Below are positions 32,845 to 44,372 of a DNA stretch of 64,000 bases, piece by piece (positions within the stretch are counted from its first letter, which is position 1; each line of letters opens with the position of its first letter). A program made the position numbers and the translations under genes. Location: the NCBI GenBank assembly GCA_030278955.1, contig JAOANR010000015.1:24114064-24178063 (forward strand). The letters are read 5' to 3'. The DNA comes from Hygrophila difformis (lineage: Eukaryota; Streptophyta; Magnoliopsida; Lamiales; Acanthaceae). Below the pieces are notes generated by a model that had not been told where the DNA came from, searched no databases, and was given only the letters and a program-made list of their open reading frames with translations.

Positions 32845-35456
32845 TGTAATACCCGTGAATTTTCCATCATAAAATAAAACAATAATTAAATAAATAAATA
32901 ATAAATAAAATAAATACCATAAATAAATAAATGAATCCAGCAAATAAATAAATAAATAAGATAAGGAAATGAGAAAATGAGATTTAACTTAAAAAGGAAT
33001 TAAAGGAATTTAATTAAATAAAAGAATTGATTAAGGATAAATAAATTGTACACCAAAACCCGACACTAATGAACTCGAGAATTCGAGTCCAAACATTCAA
33101 TTAGACCCGAGTAAAAATTTAGAGAGAAAGTAGAAACCCGATGATACCCGGAAGTCGGAATTCGGGAGCATAGAGGGATAGAAACCCGAAAGAGAGGCGG
33201 AAAAGCACGACGGATCGCACGACCCGCCCAGACCGAAGTCCAGGCGAAGTCGGCGCGGTGGCCGCGCGGTCCCAAGGCATTGGGCGCGCCACGACCGCGC
33301 CACACGACAGATTTGCCCGTCGCGTGAATCTCTCGCCCGAACGCGAATTTTTCGACTTTCGGTTGAACATCTCTCGACCCAAGACCCTTAGGTCAGATGT
33401 TGGACGCCCTAGGACCTGGAAATCTATAAATAAGACCTCCTAGGAGCTCCAAATACTTTTACGAAACCCTACAACCTTCTACACATTCGAAACCCTAAAT
33501 CCGGAGTCGTTGGAGGCACGAAACCAAGACGAACGCTGTTGGACGAAATTTCTACAGATCTCCATAGTCGTGGTAAGTCTCGATCCAATCCTTGTTCAAT
33601 AAACGATTCGAAAACGAATCCTAATCTTCTTCTTTTCTCTTCTACACCTCGTATTGGATCTAGATCGTAGAACCCGACGAACGGAGAGGAGAAACGGTGG
33701 ACTGGAAGCCACGCCTTCGAATAGACGATCCCGGACGTTCATAAACTCTGTAAGTTAACTCTTACATGGTTTTGAGATGAATTAAAACATTCAAAATTAA
33801 AAGATTAACAAGAAATCGAAAATCTGTCAATTTATACTTTCTACCGACGCAACAGATTTGATGAATTTTTCCGAACCTTAAAACGAATTCAAACGGAGAA
33901 ACTTAAAACACGAAAAACGTTCCTAAGACTTAGATCTAGCTACTGTAAATATTTGAGAATTTTTGGAGTCGATTTGATATGTGAAAATCCACCGAAACCG
34001 AACTGTTTGAATCTAGATCTTGAAATCTTGGACAGAACTTAGGAATGATCTTGATCACGTTTTTGACATAGGATCTAGACTGTTTTAGATCTTTAGCCGA
34101 ACATGAAAATCGTAGATATTTGTCTTAAGATGATCTCTGTCAAATTTCATCAAATTTGGAGTTGAATTACTATGGTAGAATTCGAAATCTTTAAACTGTG
34201 ATACATTAAACTCGGACAGAATTGTTCTTATGCGAAAATTGGTGATTTTGACCTACTTAGGTATCTCGGATTGAAAAAGTTAAAACACGAAAGTTGTAGA
34301 TCTTGACGTTTCTGAGTCAGATATGAAATTTTGGAATTTTTGGAATTAAATCTGATTTTAGACGAATTTTAGAGTAAACTGTGGTTTACCGGAAACAAAA
34401 TCTTGAAATCTTGATGAAACATGGAATTAACCTTTAGGGTTGAAATGAGTTGAGATATTATTTTTAAATAAATACAATTGAAGTCAGATTTTTAAAATTA
34501 AATCCCCTTACAAACTTGATAAATTAAAATTAGGGGTGAGTGCTCTGCAGGGTGCCCCCTAACTGCTTCACTTCATGCCTTAATGGACGATGGTGACCCC
34601 GCGCGCTAAACTTGAAATGTGATATTGCCAAAACGGCGAAATATAGAGCCTACACTCTCGTGAATATTCGTATGCATTTCCCGAGGCTCCGGAGTGGTAC
34701 TGGGTATGGCTGATACGGTTGCGGCCGCCGGGCTACCGGCTAAACTTGTTGACATCGCGATGCTATTGTGAAACTTTGAAATACCAAATTGGGGATGTAA
34801 TGGGGATACTAAACTAAATTAAATTAGATTAAATCATGTTGTTGTCCAATTAAATTATTTAAATGCTTTCTTTAAATTATGGCTATTATTCTAAACCATA
34901 CGATATGTGTTATTAAATAGAGCCCTGAAATAAATTATGCTATTGGATAGTTGATTAGATTAAATTAAACGTTATGTTATTATCATGCTTTCATTAAATT
35001 ATTAAAGTTAATGGCTTTTAAACCCTACGATCATGCATGTGATAACTTACTCAGCAAGTTTGCTGACCAAAACTGTTTTTATTCCTTTTCTTACAGAATA
35101 TGTGGAATGAGCATGTGTGAGCACGTTTCATGCATGGGATTTTGGGAAACACTATTTTGCTTTTGAATTCATACTTTAGACTATATTATGAACGGGCCTG
35201 TTTAACCCGTGTTTTGGCCATGTCGGCCCTATTTATATTTTCCGCTGCGATACTGTACTAAACCATTTATTTCCGCTGCGCTATACTATTATTATTTTCC
35301 AATTATGTTGAATGGGCTATCTTGAATGATTTAAATGTTTTAAATACTGCAATACCTAGCCTTGCATCTCTTTAGTAAGCTCGGAGAAACCGTGTCTTAC
35401 TAGGGGGATGTGGCGGTGACATCCCGACCTGGGTGACCAAAAACCGGGGTGTTACA
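32845..35456 (+). repeat. Y 3' LTR (2612 bp)
   Basis: Near-identical to 4397-7010, with TATA at 33425-33432. It ends GGGTGTTACA, followed by the target duplication CGTCG (35457-35461). Confidence 0.96.
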
Positions 35457-36061
35457 CGTCGTCTCACGTCGGCATAACTCTTTTGACGGTCTTGTGCGGC
35501 TTTCATTTTCCCTTGAATCACCTTGATTTGTTGAGCCATGTCTTCGATAAGTTGTGGTCCCACCACCACGGACTTATCGTTTTCTTCCCAGCTCAACGGA
35601 CTTCGGCACTTTCGTCCATATAACGCTTCGAAAGGTGCCATGCCAATGCTAGCATGGTAGCTATTATTATAAGAGAATTCGATTAAGGGTAAATGGGATT
35701 CCCAATTTCCCTTAAATTCCAACACGCATGCTCTCAGCATGTCTTCTAGTGTTTGGATTGTTCTCTCGGTTTGACCATCCATCATCGAGTGGAATGCGGT
35801 GCTCACTTTGATTTGAGTACCGAGAGCTTTTTGTAACTCCGTCCAAAAGTGAGAGACAAATCTACTGTCTCTATCGGAAATGATGTCATGTGGTACTCTA
35901 TGTCGTCGTACCACATTATCAATGTAGGCCCGGGCCAATTGGTCCATAGTCCACGTGTCCTTCATCGGGATAAATATGGCTGTCTTCGTTAGCCTATCCA
36001 CAATCACCCAAATCTTGTTCATGCCTTTAGGTGATCGGGGTAATCCCGAGACAAAATCCAT
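35457..36061 (-). pseudogene. X integrase core
   Basis: Minus-strand frame beginning [13 protein letters not shown] (first catalytic Asp), with [14 protein letters not shown] (second Asp) and DGQTERTIQ (Glu). It is cut by Y after KSYADVRRR and continues at 4396. The two bases missing upstream near 36063 separate it from the RT frame. Residues after 35457 in the same frame belong to the Y LTR and are not coding. Confidence 0.92.
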
Positions 36062-38115
36062 TGAGAGCTATCCCACTTCCAACTTGGAATCTCTAGTGGT
36101 TGCATCAGTCCTAGGGGTTTATGTCGCACTGCCTTAACCCTTTGGCAGGTGAGCCATTTCGCTACGAAGTTTGCCACTTCCTTCTTCATTCCCGGCCACC
36201 AATAGATCTTCTTCAGATCTTTGTATAGCTTGTCACCTCCGGGATGTACGGAATATGGCGTGTTGTGCCATTCTTCCATCAACTTTTGTTTCAATTCGGC
36301 ACACTTCTGAGGCACACACCATCTCCCTTTAAAACGGATGCTTCCATCCTCGTGGACAGCAAATCCAATTGCCTTTCCTTCGGCAATATACCCCCTTATC
36401 TCCTCGAGTTTCGCATCGCCCGGTTGGGCGAGCTTAATCTCGTCCAATATTGGAGTTTCTACGACCATCGCATTGATCGTTTCACTCACTGTGCCCGGAT
36501 GCACAAGTTCTAACTCCAATCTTGCTAACTCCATGTATAATGCCGGCGGAATTACCAACGAGTTTGTCACGTGTTGGGTTTTCCGACTTAGGGCATCGGC
36601 TACCACATTCGCCTTCCCCTCGTGGTATGCTATCTCTAAATCGTAGTCTTTAATAAGTTCCAACCACCTTCGCTGTCTCAAATTCAACTCCTTCTGAGTG
36701 AATATATATTTCAAGCTCTTGTGGTCAGTGAATATTCGACACTTCCGCCCATAAAGATAATGTCTCCATATCTTTAGAGCAAAAACGACCGCTGCCAACT
36801 CCAGGTCATGTGTCGGATAATTCTCCTCGTGAGGTTTTAGTTGGCGTGATGCATACGCTACGACTCTCGAGTCTTGCATCAAAACACAACCTAAACCTTC
36901 CTTCGAAGCATCGCTGTAAACTTCCAAGTCACCATTCTCTGATGGTAGTGTTAATACGGGCGTGGTTGTGAGTCGTTTCTTCAGCTCTTGAAACGCGGTC
37001 TCACACGCTTCGGTCCACTCGTATTTTGCTCCTTTCTTCAGTAGCTGGGTCAAAGGACGTGCAATCCTTGAAAAGTCCTTCACAAATCGTCTATAATACC
37101 CAGCTAATCCAAGGAAACTCCTTATTTCCGTTGGACTCTTCGGAGTTGCCCACTCCGTCATGGCAGAAACATTTGCCGGATCCACTGATACTCCATCAGC
37201 GGATACTATGTGTTCGAGAAACGCCACTTCTTTCAACCAGAAATCGCATTTCGACAGCTTGCCGTATAGCTGATTTCTTCGCAAGATTTCTAACACTTGA
37301 TGTAAGTGTTGGGCATGCTCTTCCCCGCTCTTTGAGTAGATCAGGATGTCGTCGATGAACACTACGACGCACTGATCTAACAATTCTCGGAACACGTTGT
37401 TCATGAGATTCATGAACATGGCCAGAACATTTGTTAACCTGAAGGATAACACTGTGAACTCGTAATGGCCATATCGCGTTCGAAACGCCGTCTTCGGAAT
37501 GTCCTTCTCAGCGATCCTCAATTGATGATACCCAGATCGCAAATCGATCTTCGAGAATACTGAAGCTCCCTTCAGTTGATCAAACCGATCCTCTATTCTC
37601 GACAGGGGGTATTTATTTTTGATGGTCACTTGGTTCAATCCCCGGTAATCTATGCAAAGACGTAGTCCTCCGTCTTTCTTCTTGACAAATAAAACCGGTG
37701 CTCCCCAGGGGGACGTACTCGGTCTTATGTAACCTTTTCCTAACAGTTCCTCAAGTTGTTCCTTTAACTCCTTCATTTCCAGTGGTGCCATCCGATACGG
37801 AGCTTTTGAGACAGGCTCTGTCCCCGAGATGAGATCTATAGTGAATTCAAGATCTCTCTCAGGTGGCATGCCCGGAACGTCCTCAGGGAACACGTTCGGG
37901 TATTCTCTTACCATTGGGATGCTGTCAACCTTGTTCTCTTCCGCCTCAAGGTTGTTCACATAGCACGCATATAGCGCATACCCCTTACGCATCAAGTTAG
38001 TTAGTTTCAGTGCACTAACAATTTTGTTACACTTCTTAGGGGGCTGAGAGGAAAAGATAACTCTCTTTCCCCTACTTTTTGACAAGGTGATCTTTTGCTT
38101 TTGGCATTCGATCAC
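36019..38115 (-). pseudogene. X RT, RNase H and integrase zinc region
   Basis: 698 codons on the minus strand. It holds [43 protein letters not shown] and the integrase zinc region. The zinc region has a changed cysteine context (AKWLTCQ, where Y has ARCLTCQ), which removes one of the zinc-binding cysteines. Other family-conserved positions are altered ([10 protein letters not shown] for [10 protein letters not shown] in RT). The frame ends after a two-base deletion. Confidence 0.92.
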
Positions 38116-38133
38116 CGCCTTATACTGAGATAG

Positions 38134-38706
38134 TCAATCCATCCCTAGTATAATGTCAAAGTCTCTTAAGTTAAATTCTACTAAGTTCGCGAAGAATTCT
38201 ACGTTCTTTATCACTATAGGAATTCCGTTATATCGTTTAGAGCAAGATACTACTTCTCCTGAAGGCAGTTGAATTCCTAAGCTAATTCTCTCGCACTTAG
38301 GTAGATCTAACTCAGGCACTATCCTCGATGCTATGATTGAGCAGCTAGCTCCAGAATCAAATAGAATTCTAAGGGGTGTATTCAAAATATAAAATGTACC
38401 TGCCATCACTTCTCCTTGAGCAGGCACGTCTGCTTGATTCACCACGTTAAGCCTCCCCATAGGGCGTCCCTGATTGCCCTGCTGATTCGCATTCGGCTGC
38501 TGATTTTGCTGTTGGTTTTGGTTCTGATGGGGCGGAGGTTGTTGGTTCTGATTCTGGTTCTGCGGCCTATTTTGAGGGGGTCTGTACCCCTGGTTATTCC
38601 CGTTCCGCCCGTTTTGATTTTGAGGCTGTTCTTGCCCCGTGACCAAATCGTCCCTTCTCGTTATGCTCTCGACCCTGGTTCGGCAATCCCGTCGAACGTG
38701 ACCCAT
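38134..38706 (-). pseudogene. X second zinc knuckle and protease
   Basis: Minus-strand frame from the second knuckle (MGHVRRDC) through the Gln/Asn/Pro-rich linker to the retropepsin FDSGASCSIIASR. It stops at 38134, where a Trp codon of the family (GMDW) reads TGA. Confidence 0.9.
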
Positions 38707-38730
38707 TCGACCACATCGATAGCAGGCACC

Positions 38731-39705
38731 CTATTGCGGGCATCCCCTCGCCAGGTGGGGTCGTCCACATCTTGGGCAGGGTGGTACCGGATCTTCCTGG
38801 TTGAACCTCCTCCCATTGTTATTTTGTTGGGGCCTATTCGGCCCTCTCCGCTGTTCGTTCCTTCCAGTGTTGTTCTCGCTTCTCGAGTCCCGGTTTCTCT
38901 TATCTTGGGGACCCCTGCTGGACTCCCCACTCACCCTTCTCTTCAGTTGTTGCACACGCGCTACCGCCACAGCGCGGTCATACACAGCTTGAAAATCGGG
39001 GTAGGGTAGCCCCGCGATCACCTCGCGAACAGACAGGTTCAGCCCCATCTCGAACTTTTGTGCCTTTTCTGCATCAGTGGGCACTAGCCTGGGTGCGAAT
39101 CTCACCAGCTCCTTAAAACCTGTGTAGTATTCTTGCACAGTTTGGCCTCCTTGCTTCAGCGACAGGAACTCTTCGTACATCGCTGATTTGGTACTCAGGG
39201 GATAGAATCGATCCCTGAGCATCTCCATCATTTCTGCCCATGAGTAGGGCTTGTCATCCTCCGTCAGTTTGGCTTGTGTCGCCTGCCACCAGTCGTCAGC
39301 TTCGCCTCCCAAATAGTATGAGGCGACGTGCACTCTTTCTCCTTCCGAACACTTGACTGCTCCCAGCAGCTTGTCGAAAGTCCGGATCCACTCCTCCAGT
39401 TTAGCTGGATCCTCCTCACCAGCATAGTGGGGCGGCTGGTAAGGATTCACCATCGCCAAGTAGTTAGGGCGAGCTTGGGGCGAAGGTACCGCCGCAGCTT
39501 GGCCCTGGTTGACTTGCGCGTTTCCGAGCGCAATCAACACCTCCTCTATTGTCCTAAGACGATCGCCCACATTATTGGGTGCGGGGGCGTCCTGCGCACC
39601 TTGGGGTTGTTCCTCCTCAGGTTGAATCGGTTCCGTGACATTTGGTGGTGTCTCAGTAGGAGTTTGGGGAACAGGTTGGGCTCTCGGTCTTCCTCTGGGT
39701 GCCAT
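38731..39705 (-). pseudogene. X gag
   Basis: Minus-strand ORF from the ATG at 39705 (MAPRGRPRAQ). It has the full Gag core, including the region where Y is split by U (TEDDKPYSWAEMMEMLRDRF), and the first zinc knuckle CPRCGRPHLARGC. It ends at TAG (38733-38731), where Y has CAA just before the second knuckle. Confidence 0.92.
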
Positions 39706-40056
39706 TCTGTTACAAATGGTATAGATTAGGGCATAGTAGTGTTTGGTTAAACAAGAAGATCTTAAATTTATTTCTATCTTCTTCACATAATGCTCGATTG
39801 AGCTAATTTAAAATGTAAATTTTTTTTTTCTTTTTTTTTTCAGGGTTAGGGTTCAGGGTTTAGGGTTCCCAGGGTTTAGGGTTCTGAATTTCGATTTTTT
39901 TTCTTTTTTTATTCGAATTTAAATATATATAAATAAATAGACCTTTGTATTTTATTTCCTTAAAAGAAATTTTTAGTACAATGATAAGATATACCAAAAT
40001 AGTAATGCTTCCTTAGCAAAAATAGTAACTACTACAAATAGAAATTCCTATCGTCT
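39706..40056 (-). other. X spacer between ORF0 and gag, telomere-like repeats
   Basis: No gene. 39842-39888 has five degenerate TTTAGGG units on the plus strand (CCCTAAA on the element strand) beside T-runs at 39819-39840 and 39897-39910. Confidence 0.8.
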
Positions 40057-40383
40057 CTAAGCATCGTCCGGCACAGTGGTAGGATCCTCCTCCGGATCTT
40101 CCTCCTCCGAACTTGGCGGCATAAGGTCGTCAAAGATGCGGTTCAGGTCCTCGCCATGGGCATCGACGTGTTCTTTCAGTATTAGATTTTGTGTAATAAG
40201 GATTTGGACTTGATGTTCGAGTTGGTTTATTCGATGGTGGTCCGCCTCTCTTAGGTTACCCATGTGGTGCTGATTCGCCTCCAATTGAGCTATACGATGT
40301 TTCATTTGGTCTAGGGTTTGTTTGGAGTCGAAGTGCGCGCTCATCATTTTGATCATCAAGTTCACCATATCTTGACTAGCCAT
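40057..40383 (-). CDS. X ORF0: conserved coiled-coil protein
   Basis: 108 residues, intact, on the element strand between PBS and gag. It starts MASQDMVNLMIKMMSAHF, shares LREADHHRINQLEHQVQ with Y ORF0 and ends in an acidic tail (SSEEEDPEEDP). About three quarters of positions agree with Y. It is intact although the rest of the X genes are broken. Function unknown; the heptad spacing of Leu/Ile suggests a coiled coil. Confidence 0.75.
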   Translation of the reverse strand: MASQDMVNLMIKMMSAHFDSKQTLDQMKHRIAQLEANQHHMGNLREADHHRINQLEHQVQILITQNLILKEHVDAHGEDLNRIFDDLMPPSSEEEDPEEDPTTVPDDA

Positions 40384-40663
40384 CTAGCGCAAGCAAAAGA
40401 TCTAAGTTAATTTTGCCAAGATTCTAAGTTAAACTCGCCAAGATTCTAAGTTCAATTCGCCAAGATTCTAAGTTCATAGGAGAGATGCAATATGCATATG
40501 CAAATGATGATCCCCCCCCAAAAATAATTTAATGCACCATACATATTTTTTTTCCATGGGTTTTAAAATAAAAATTTTCCATGGAAATAATACTTTAAAA
40601 TTTAAAATAATAGTCAAAATATTAATAGTAGTTTAAAAATAATAGGGGTTTAAAAATAGTCGG

Positions 40664-40675
40664 GCTCTGATACCA
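40664..40675 (-). promoter_or_regulatory. X primer binding site, initiator tRNA-Met
   Basis: Plus strand reads GCTCTGATACCA, i.e. TGGTATCAGAGC on the element strand, three bases from the LTR end. Confidence 0.93.
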
Positions 40676-40678
40676 ACT

Positions 40679-41783
40679 TGTAACACCCCGGTTTTTGATA
40701 ACCCATGTCGGGGTGTCACCGCCACACCTCCCTAGTAAGACACGGTTTCTCCGGCTTACTAAAGAGATGCAAGGCTAGGTATTGCAGTATTTAGAACATT
40801 TAAAGCATTCAAAACAGCCCATACAATATAGCTCGAAAATAATAATATCATAGCGCAGCGGAAATAATATTTAAGTATAGTATTGCAGCGGAAAATGTAA
40901 ATAGGGCCGACATGGCCAAAACACGGGTTAAACAGGCCCGTTCATAATATAGTCTAATGTACGAAATTAAAACAAAATAATGTTTTCAAAATCCCATGCA
41001 TGAATCGTGCTCATACATGCTCATTCAACATACTTTGTAAGAAAAAGGAGTAAAAATGGTTTGGTCAGCACAACTTGCTGAGTAAGTTAACACAGACATG
41101 ATCGTAGGGTTTAAAAACCATTAATTTAATATTTAAATAAAAACATGATAATAAACATAATAACTCAATTTAATCTAAACAACTATCCAATTGCATAATT
41201 TAATTCAGGGCTTTATTGAACAACACCTTTCACAGGACTTAAAATAAAAGCCATAATTTAAATAAAGCATTTAAATAATTTAATTGGACAACAACCCTAA
41301 TTTAATTTAATTTAATTTATTTTCCCCATTACATCCCAGATTTAGTATTTCAGGTATTTCACGATTGCATCGCAATCTCAACAAGTCTAGCCGATAGCCC
41401 GGCAGCCGCAACCGTATCAGCCATACCCAGTACCACTCCAGAGCCTCGGGAAACCCATGTGGATATTCTCGAGAGTGTAGGCTCTATATCTCATGCCGTT
41501 TTGGCAATATCATATCTCAATTTTAGCGCGCGGGGTCACCATCGTCCATTAAGGCACGAAGTGAATCGTTAGGGGCACCCTGCAGAGCACTCACCCCTAA
41601 TTTTAATTTATCAAGTTTGTAAGGGGATTTAACTTCAAAAATCTGATTTCAATTTTTATTTATTTAAAAATAATATTTCAATTTATTTCAACCCTAAAGG
41701 TTAATTCCATGTTTCAACAAGATTTCAAGATTTGATTTCCGGTAAACAACAGTTTACTCTAAAATTCGTCTAAATTCAGATTT
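40679..41783 (-). repeat. X 5' LTR, truncated (1105 of 1876 bp)
   Basis: Matches 1829 to about 2936. The outer 770 bp, which carry the TATA box and the TGTAATACCC start, are missing and replaced by duplicated Z sequence starting at 41784. X therefore has lost its promoter. Confidence 0.92.
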
Positions 41784-42310
41784 TTCAGAAAGATGAAAAA
41801 TTAAGGAACGGATTTTTGACAGGCTCTCAGTAGCCTGCTTAGCAGTTTTGCCAGTAGATTGCTGCTTGATTTTTGCATTTTCAGCTTGAGCCTTCTTATA
41901 AGCTTCTCATTCTCTTCGCATATTCTCCAATAATTTTTCACGATCAATTTGCACAGTCTTTGGAGATACCGATTTAATTATGTACTTCTTCTGCTCATGT
42001 GTGAATGTGATTAAATTGGCTCGCCCTTCATAAATAACATCTTTATCAAACATCCATGGGCGTCCTAGAAGAATATGACATGTGTTCATCGGAACCACAT
42101 CACACAGTATTTCTTCAGTGTAGGTCCCGATTACGATTGGAACTCGTGCTCGTCTGTTTATCTTGACAACTCTGCAATCACTGACCCATTGTAAATGATA
42201 AGGCTGTTCACGTGCTTCAGTTTTTAATCACAACCTGCGCACAACATACACACTCACAACATTAGAACAACTTCCACTATCCACTATTAAAGATGCTAAA
42301 TTATCAAGAA
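41784..42310 (-). pseudogene. Z protease region
   Basis: Minus strand. The active site DSGSCSNVVS is read near 42250-42290. After a frame break, 42098-41907 encodes NTCHILLGRPWMFDKDVIYEG, the C-terminal half of a Ty3/gypsy retropepsin. It ends in a stop inside LLENMRRE, where the duplicate at 1811 is open. The first 164 bp (41784-41947) duplicate 1665-1828. Confidence 0.8.
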
Positions 42311-42370
42311 TTTCGCAGTGGCAATGGAATAAATTCTCCCTTTGTTCTACGTCGATGGAAGGGTGGTCGA

Positions 42371-42874
42371 CTATTTTGAGCGATCAGGAGTTCTGGTGAC
42401 CACAAAGTTAGAGAGTTGACGACCATCTTCTTGGACATAGATTTCTTCGGGATCATCTTCACTCTTGTTCACCTCCACGACATTTTCTTTCCCCTTGGAA
42501 TTTGAACTGTCAGCTTGGAGAACTTCTGCATAACTTGGTGTAGTAGTTGGTTGGGCAACTACTCTTTCTTGTTCATCCCATTTCTTTAACAGGGTTTTAC
42601 ACATATCACTTGCTTCTCGCAAACAAAATTCAGTTGTATGTCCCGTCCATGAACAATATGCACATGGAATGATTTTCTCCCTTTAGGCTTTTCGCTTTGC
42701 TTCTCCTTCATCAAATATTTTTCTCCAACACCTTTCAATTTCATGTCCCCTCAGGGAACAATAAGCACACAAATTCCGTTCATTCTCATTCTTTTTGATG
42801 ATGACATGAATTGCACTTTTCTTCATCTTTTGGGGTGGTCTGGTGAGCCAAGGCTTGCTTGCGTCGTAATGCAT
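42371..42874 (-). pseudogene. Z gag C-terminus with zinc knuckle
   Basis: Two minus-strand frames. 42874-42683 has a knuckle CAYCSLRGHEIERC (CX2CX4HX4C). 42622-42371 has an acidic/Ser stretch and VQEDGRQLSNFVV. A 32-bp stretch is tandemly duplicated at 42848-42915 (period 36). Confidence 0.65.
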
Positions 42875-42914
42875 GAGACATCACCAAGGCTTGCTTGCGT
42901 CGTAATGCATGAGA

Positions 42915-43534
42915 CTATTTTGATGACTTGATCTTTCCAGATTTTTCCTGCAGAGATTTTTCAATAATTAGTGCATCAGAGATTGCGTGGTCAAGGTCAT
43001 TATACCTGTTGTACGTCAGTTTGTAGATTTCGCTTCGTAGACCCGTCCCGAAATGGTACCATTCTGTATCAATGGATTCCTGAATGCCCGATTTTCTTTT
43101 TAACCTCTTAAATCGTTGGGCATATTCTTGAACTGATTCGGTCCCTTGCACTATCTTCTTATACTCTTGCTCCCAATCTGGAAGTGGGACAACCAATTCT
43201 TCTCCTTCTTTCTCCTGAAGTCTGGCTTTATGAACATTTGATGTCTTGAGCGGCTTTTTAATTCCAAATTCCTCTTCAAGAATGTAGGCGACCTGAACAT
43301 CCAAAGTGTTTCTCAGTTCATCCTTGACAGTTGTCATGACTTGATCATAGATTTCTTGTGGAGACTGAATCTTGTGTTCCAATTCTTCTACCACAAATTC
43401 TAACCGTCTTTGGAAATGTTCAGACAATTCCTTGATTTCAACGCTCTTCTTCCATAGGAGTTCCTAAATTTTCCATGAACTCCTTCATAAATTCGGGTTC
43501 GAATTATCGGGTTGGTTGATCCAGGCATCCATGC
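42915..43534 (-). pseudogene. Z gag N-terminal half
   Basis: A minus-strand frame of 170 codons (43427-42915) includes VQGTESVQEYAQRFKRLKRK, a Gag-core motif of Ty3/gypsy elements. Upstream, an ATG within 43522-43534 opens MDAWINQPDNSNPNL, and another frame reads FMKEFMENLGTPM, so the start of gag is frameshifted. The 48 bp at 43487-43534 recur at 1241-1288. Confidence 0.65.
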
Positions 43535-43536
43535 AA

Positions 43537-44372
43537 AATTCAGTCATAAACTTTTGTTTTGTTCCATTTAGTCCTCTATCCAAATCAATCATTTTTATAT
43601 TAATTGTCCTTCAACCTTTTAAATTATTTCATTTCAGGCCCAGAACTTTAAATTTTTATTATTATTAGTCCATTTGTCAAATAAATACCCAATATACTTC
43701 TGTAAATAAAATTAAACACCAAACCTCATACATACATTGGGTTTGACTGCCTTGTTATCGGGTCTTCCTAGTTTCGGGTACGGACTCCCTCCAACCACCC
43801 GACCGCAACCGATGGTTCATTTGTTCTGGTTTCCTTCAGCAACAATCAGCACAATCCTACTTTGTTTCCTACCTTAGTGACATAATAAGGGTTGAATAAA
43901 TAATTTAATTTTAATTTTTGGAAGGTTAATTTTAATAATATTTGAATAATATTTTTAATATTTTTTCAATAAAATCAAAGTTTCTGTATCCATAACCTTC
44001 CAAAGACTAATTCTTTATTCAAACCTTGCTACGTCCTAATGTAAGAAATGAAGTAAGATTGTGCTGATTGTTGCTCAAGGAAACCAGAACCAATGAACCA
44101 TCAGTTATGGTTGGGTGGTTGGAGGGAGTCTGTGAAATCCCAGAGCTTGGAAGACCAGTAACACGGAAGTCAAACTCAATGTATGTATGAGGTTTGGTGT
44201 TTAATTTTATTTACGGAAGTATGTTGGGCATTTATTTGATAAATGGATTAATAATAATAAAATGGGTCTGAAATTAAATAATTTAAAAGTTTGGAGGCCA
44301 ATTAATATAAAAATGACTAATTTGGGTAGAGGACTAAATGGAACAAAATAAAAGTTTTGGACTGAATTGACA
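43537..44372. repeat. Long inverted repeat (foldback)
   Basis: Arms 43537-43928 and 43993-44372 are reverse complements with many mismatches (roughly 80 percent identity by eye), separated by a 64-bp AT-rich loop. Matched landmarks: GTTCCATTTAGTCCTCTA with GAGGACTAAATGGAACAAA, CACCAAACCTCATACATACA with TGTATGAGGTTTGGTGT, and GGAAGGTTA with TAACCTTCC at the inner ends. No ORF. No clear target duplication. Confidence 0.85.

Larger units (their letters stand above)
4397..35456 (+). mobile_element. Y: Tekay-like Ty3/gypsy chromovirus, interrupted by U
   Basis: Complete LTR element in the integrase gene of X. LTRs 4397-7010 and 32845-35456 are nearly identical; target duplication CGTCG lies at 4392-4396 and 35457-35461. 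Order: 5' LTR, PBS (7014-7025), ORF0 (7283-7606), gag (7904-8377, resuming at 28374), protease, RT, RNase H, integrase with chromodomain (to 32621), two polypurine tracts, 3' LTR. Two frameshifts (near 28605 and 29785) and the U insertion inactivate it. Without U it would be about 11.1 kb. Confidence 0.96.
1829..41783 (-). mobile_element. X: Tekay-like Ty3/gypsy chromovirus, interrupted by Y
   Basis: Minus-strand LTR retrotransposon lying in Z. Order on its own strand: truncated 5' LTR (41783-40679), PBS for initiator tRNA-Met (40675-40664), ORF0 (40383-40057), gag (39705-38731), protease (within 38706-38134), RT/RNase H (38115-36019), integrase (36061-35457), then Y, then the chromodomain end (4396-3995), a polypurine tract and the 3' LTR (3704-1829). 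The coding part is broken by stops at 38731 and 38134, a two-base frameshift near 36063 and a stop at 3995, so the element is dead. Clade is inferred from the C-terminal chromodomain-like segment, the RT text and the PBS. Confidence 0.93.
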
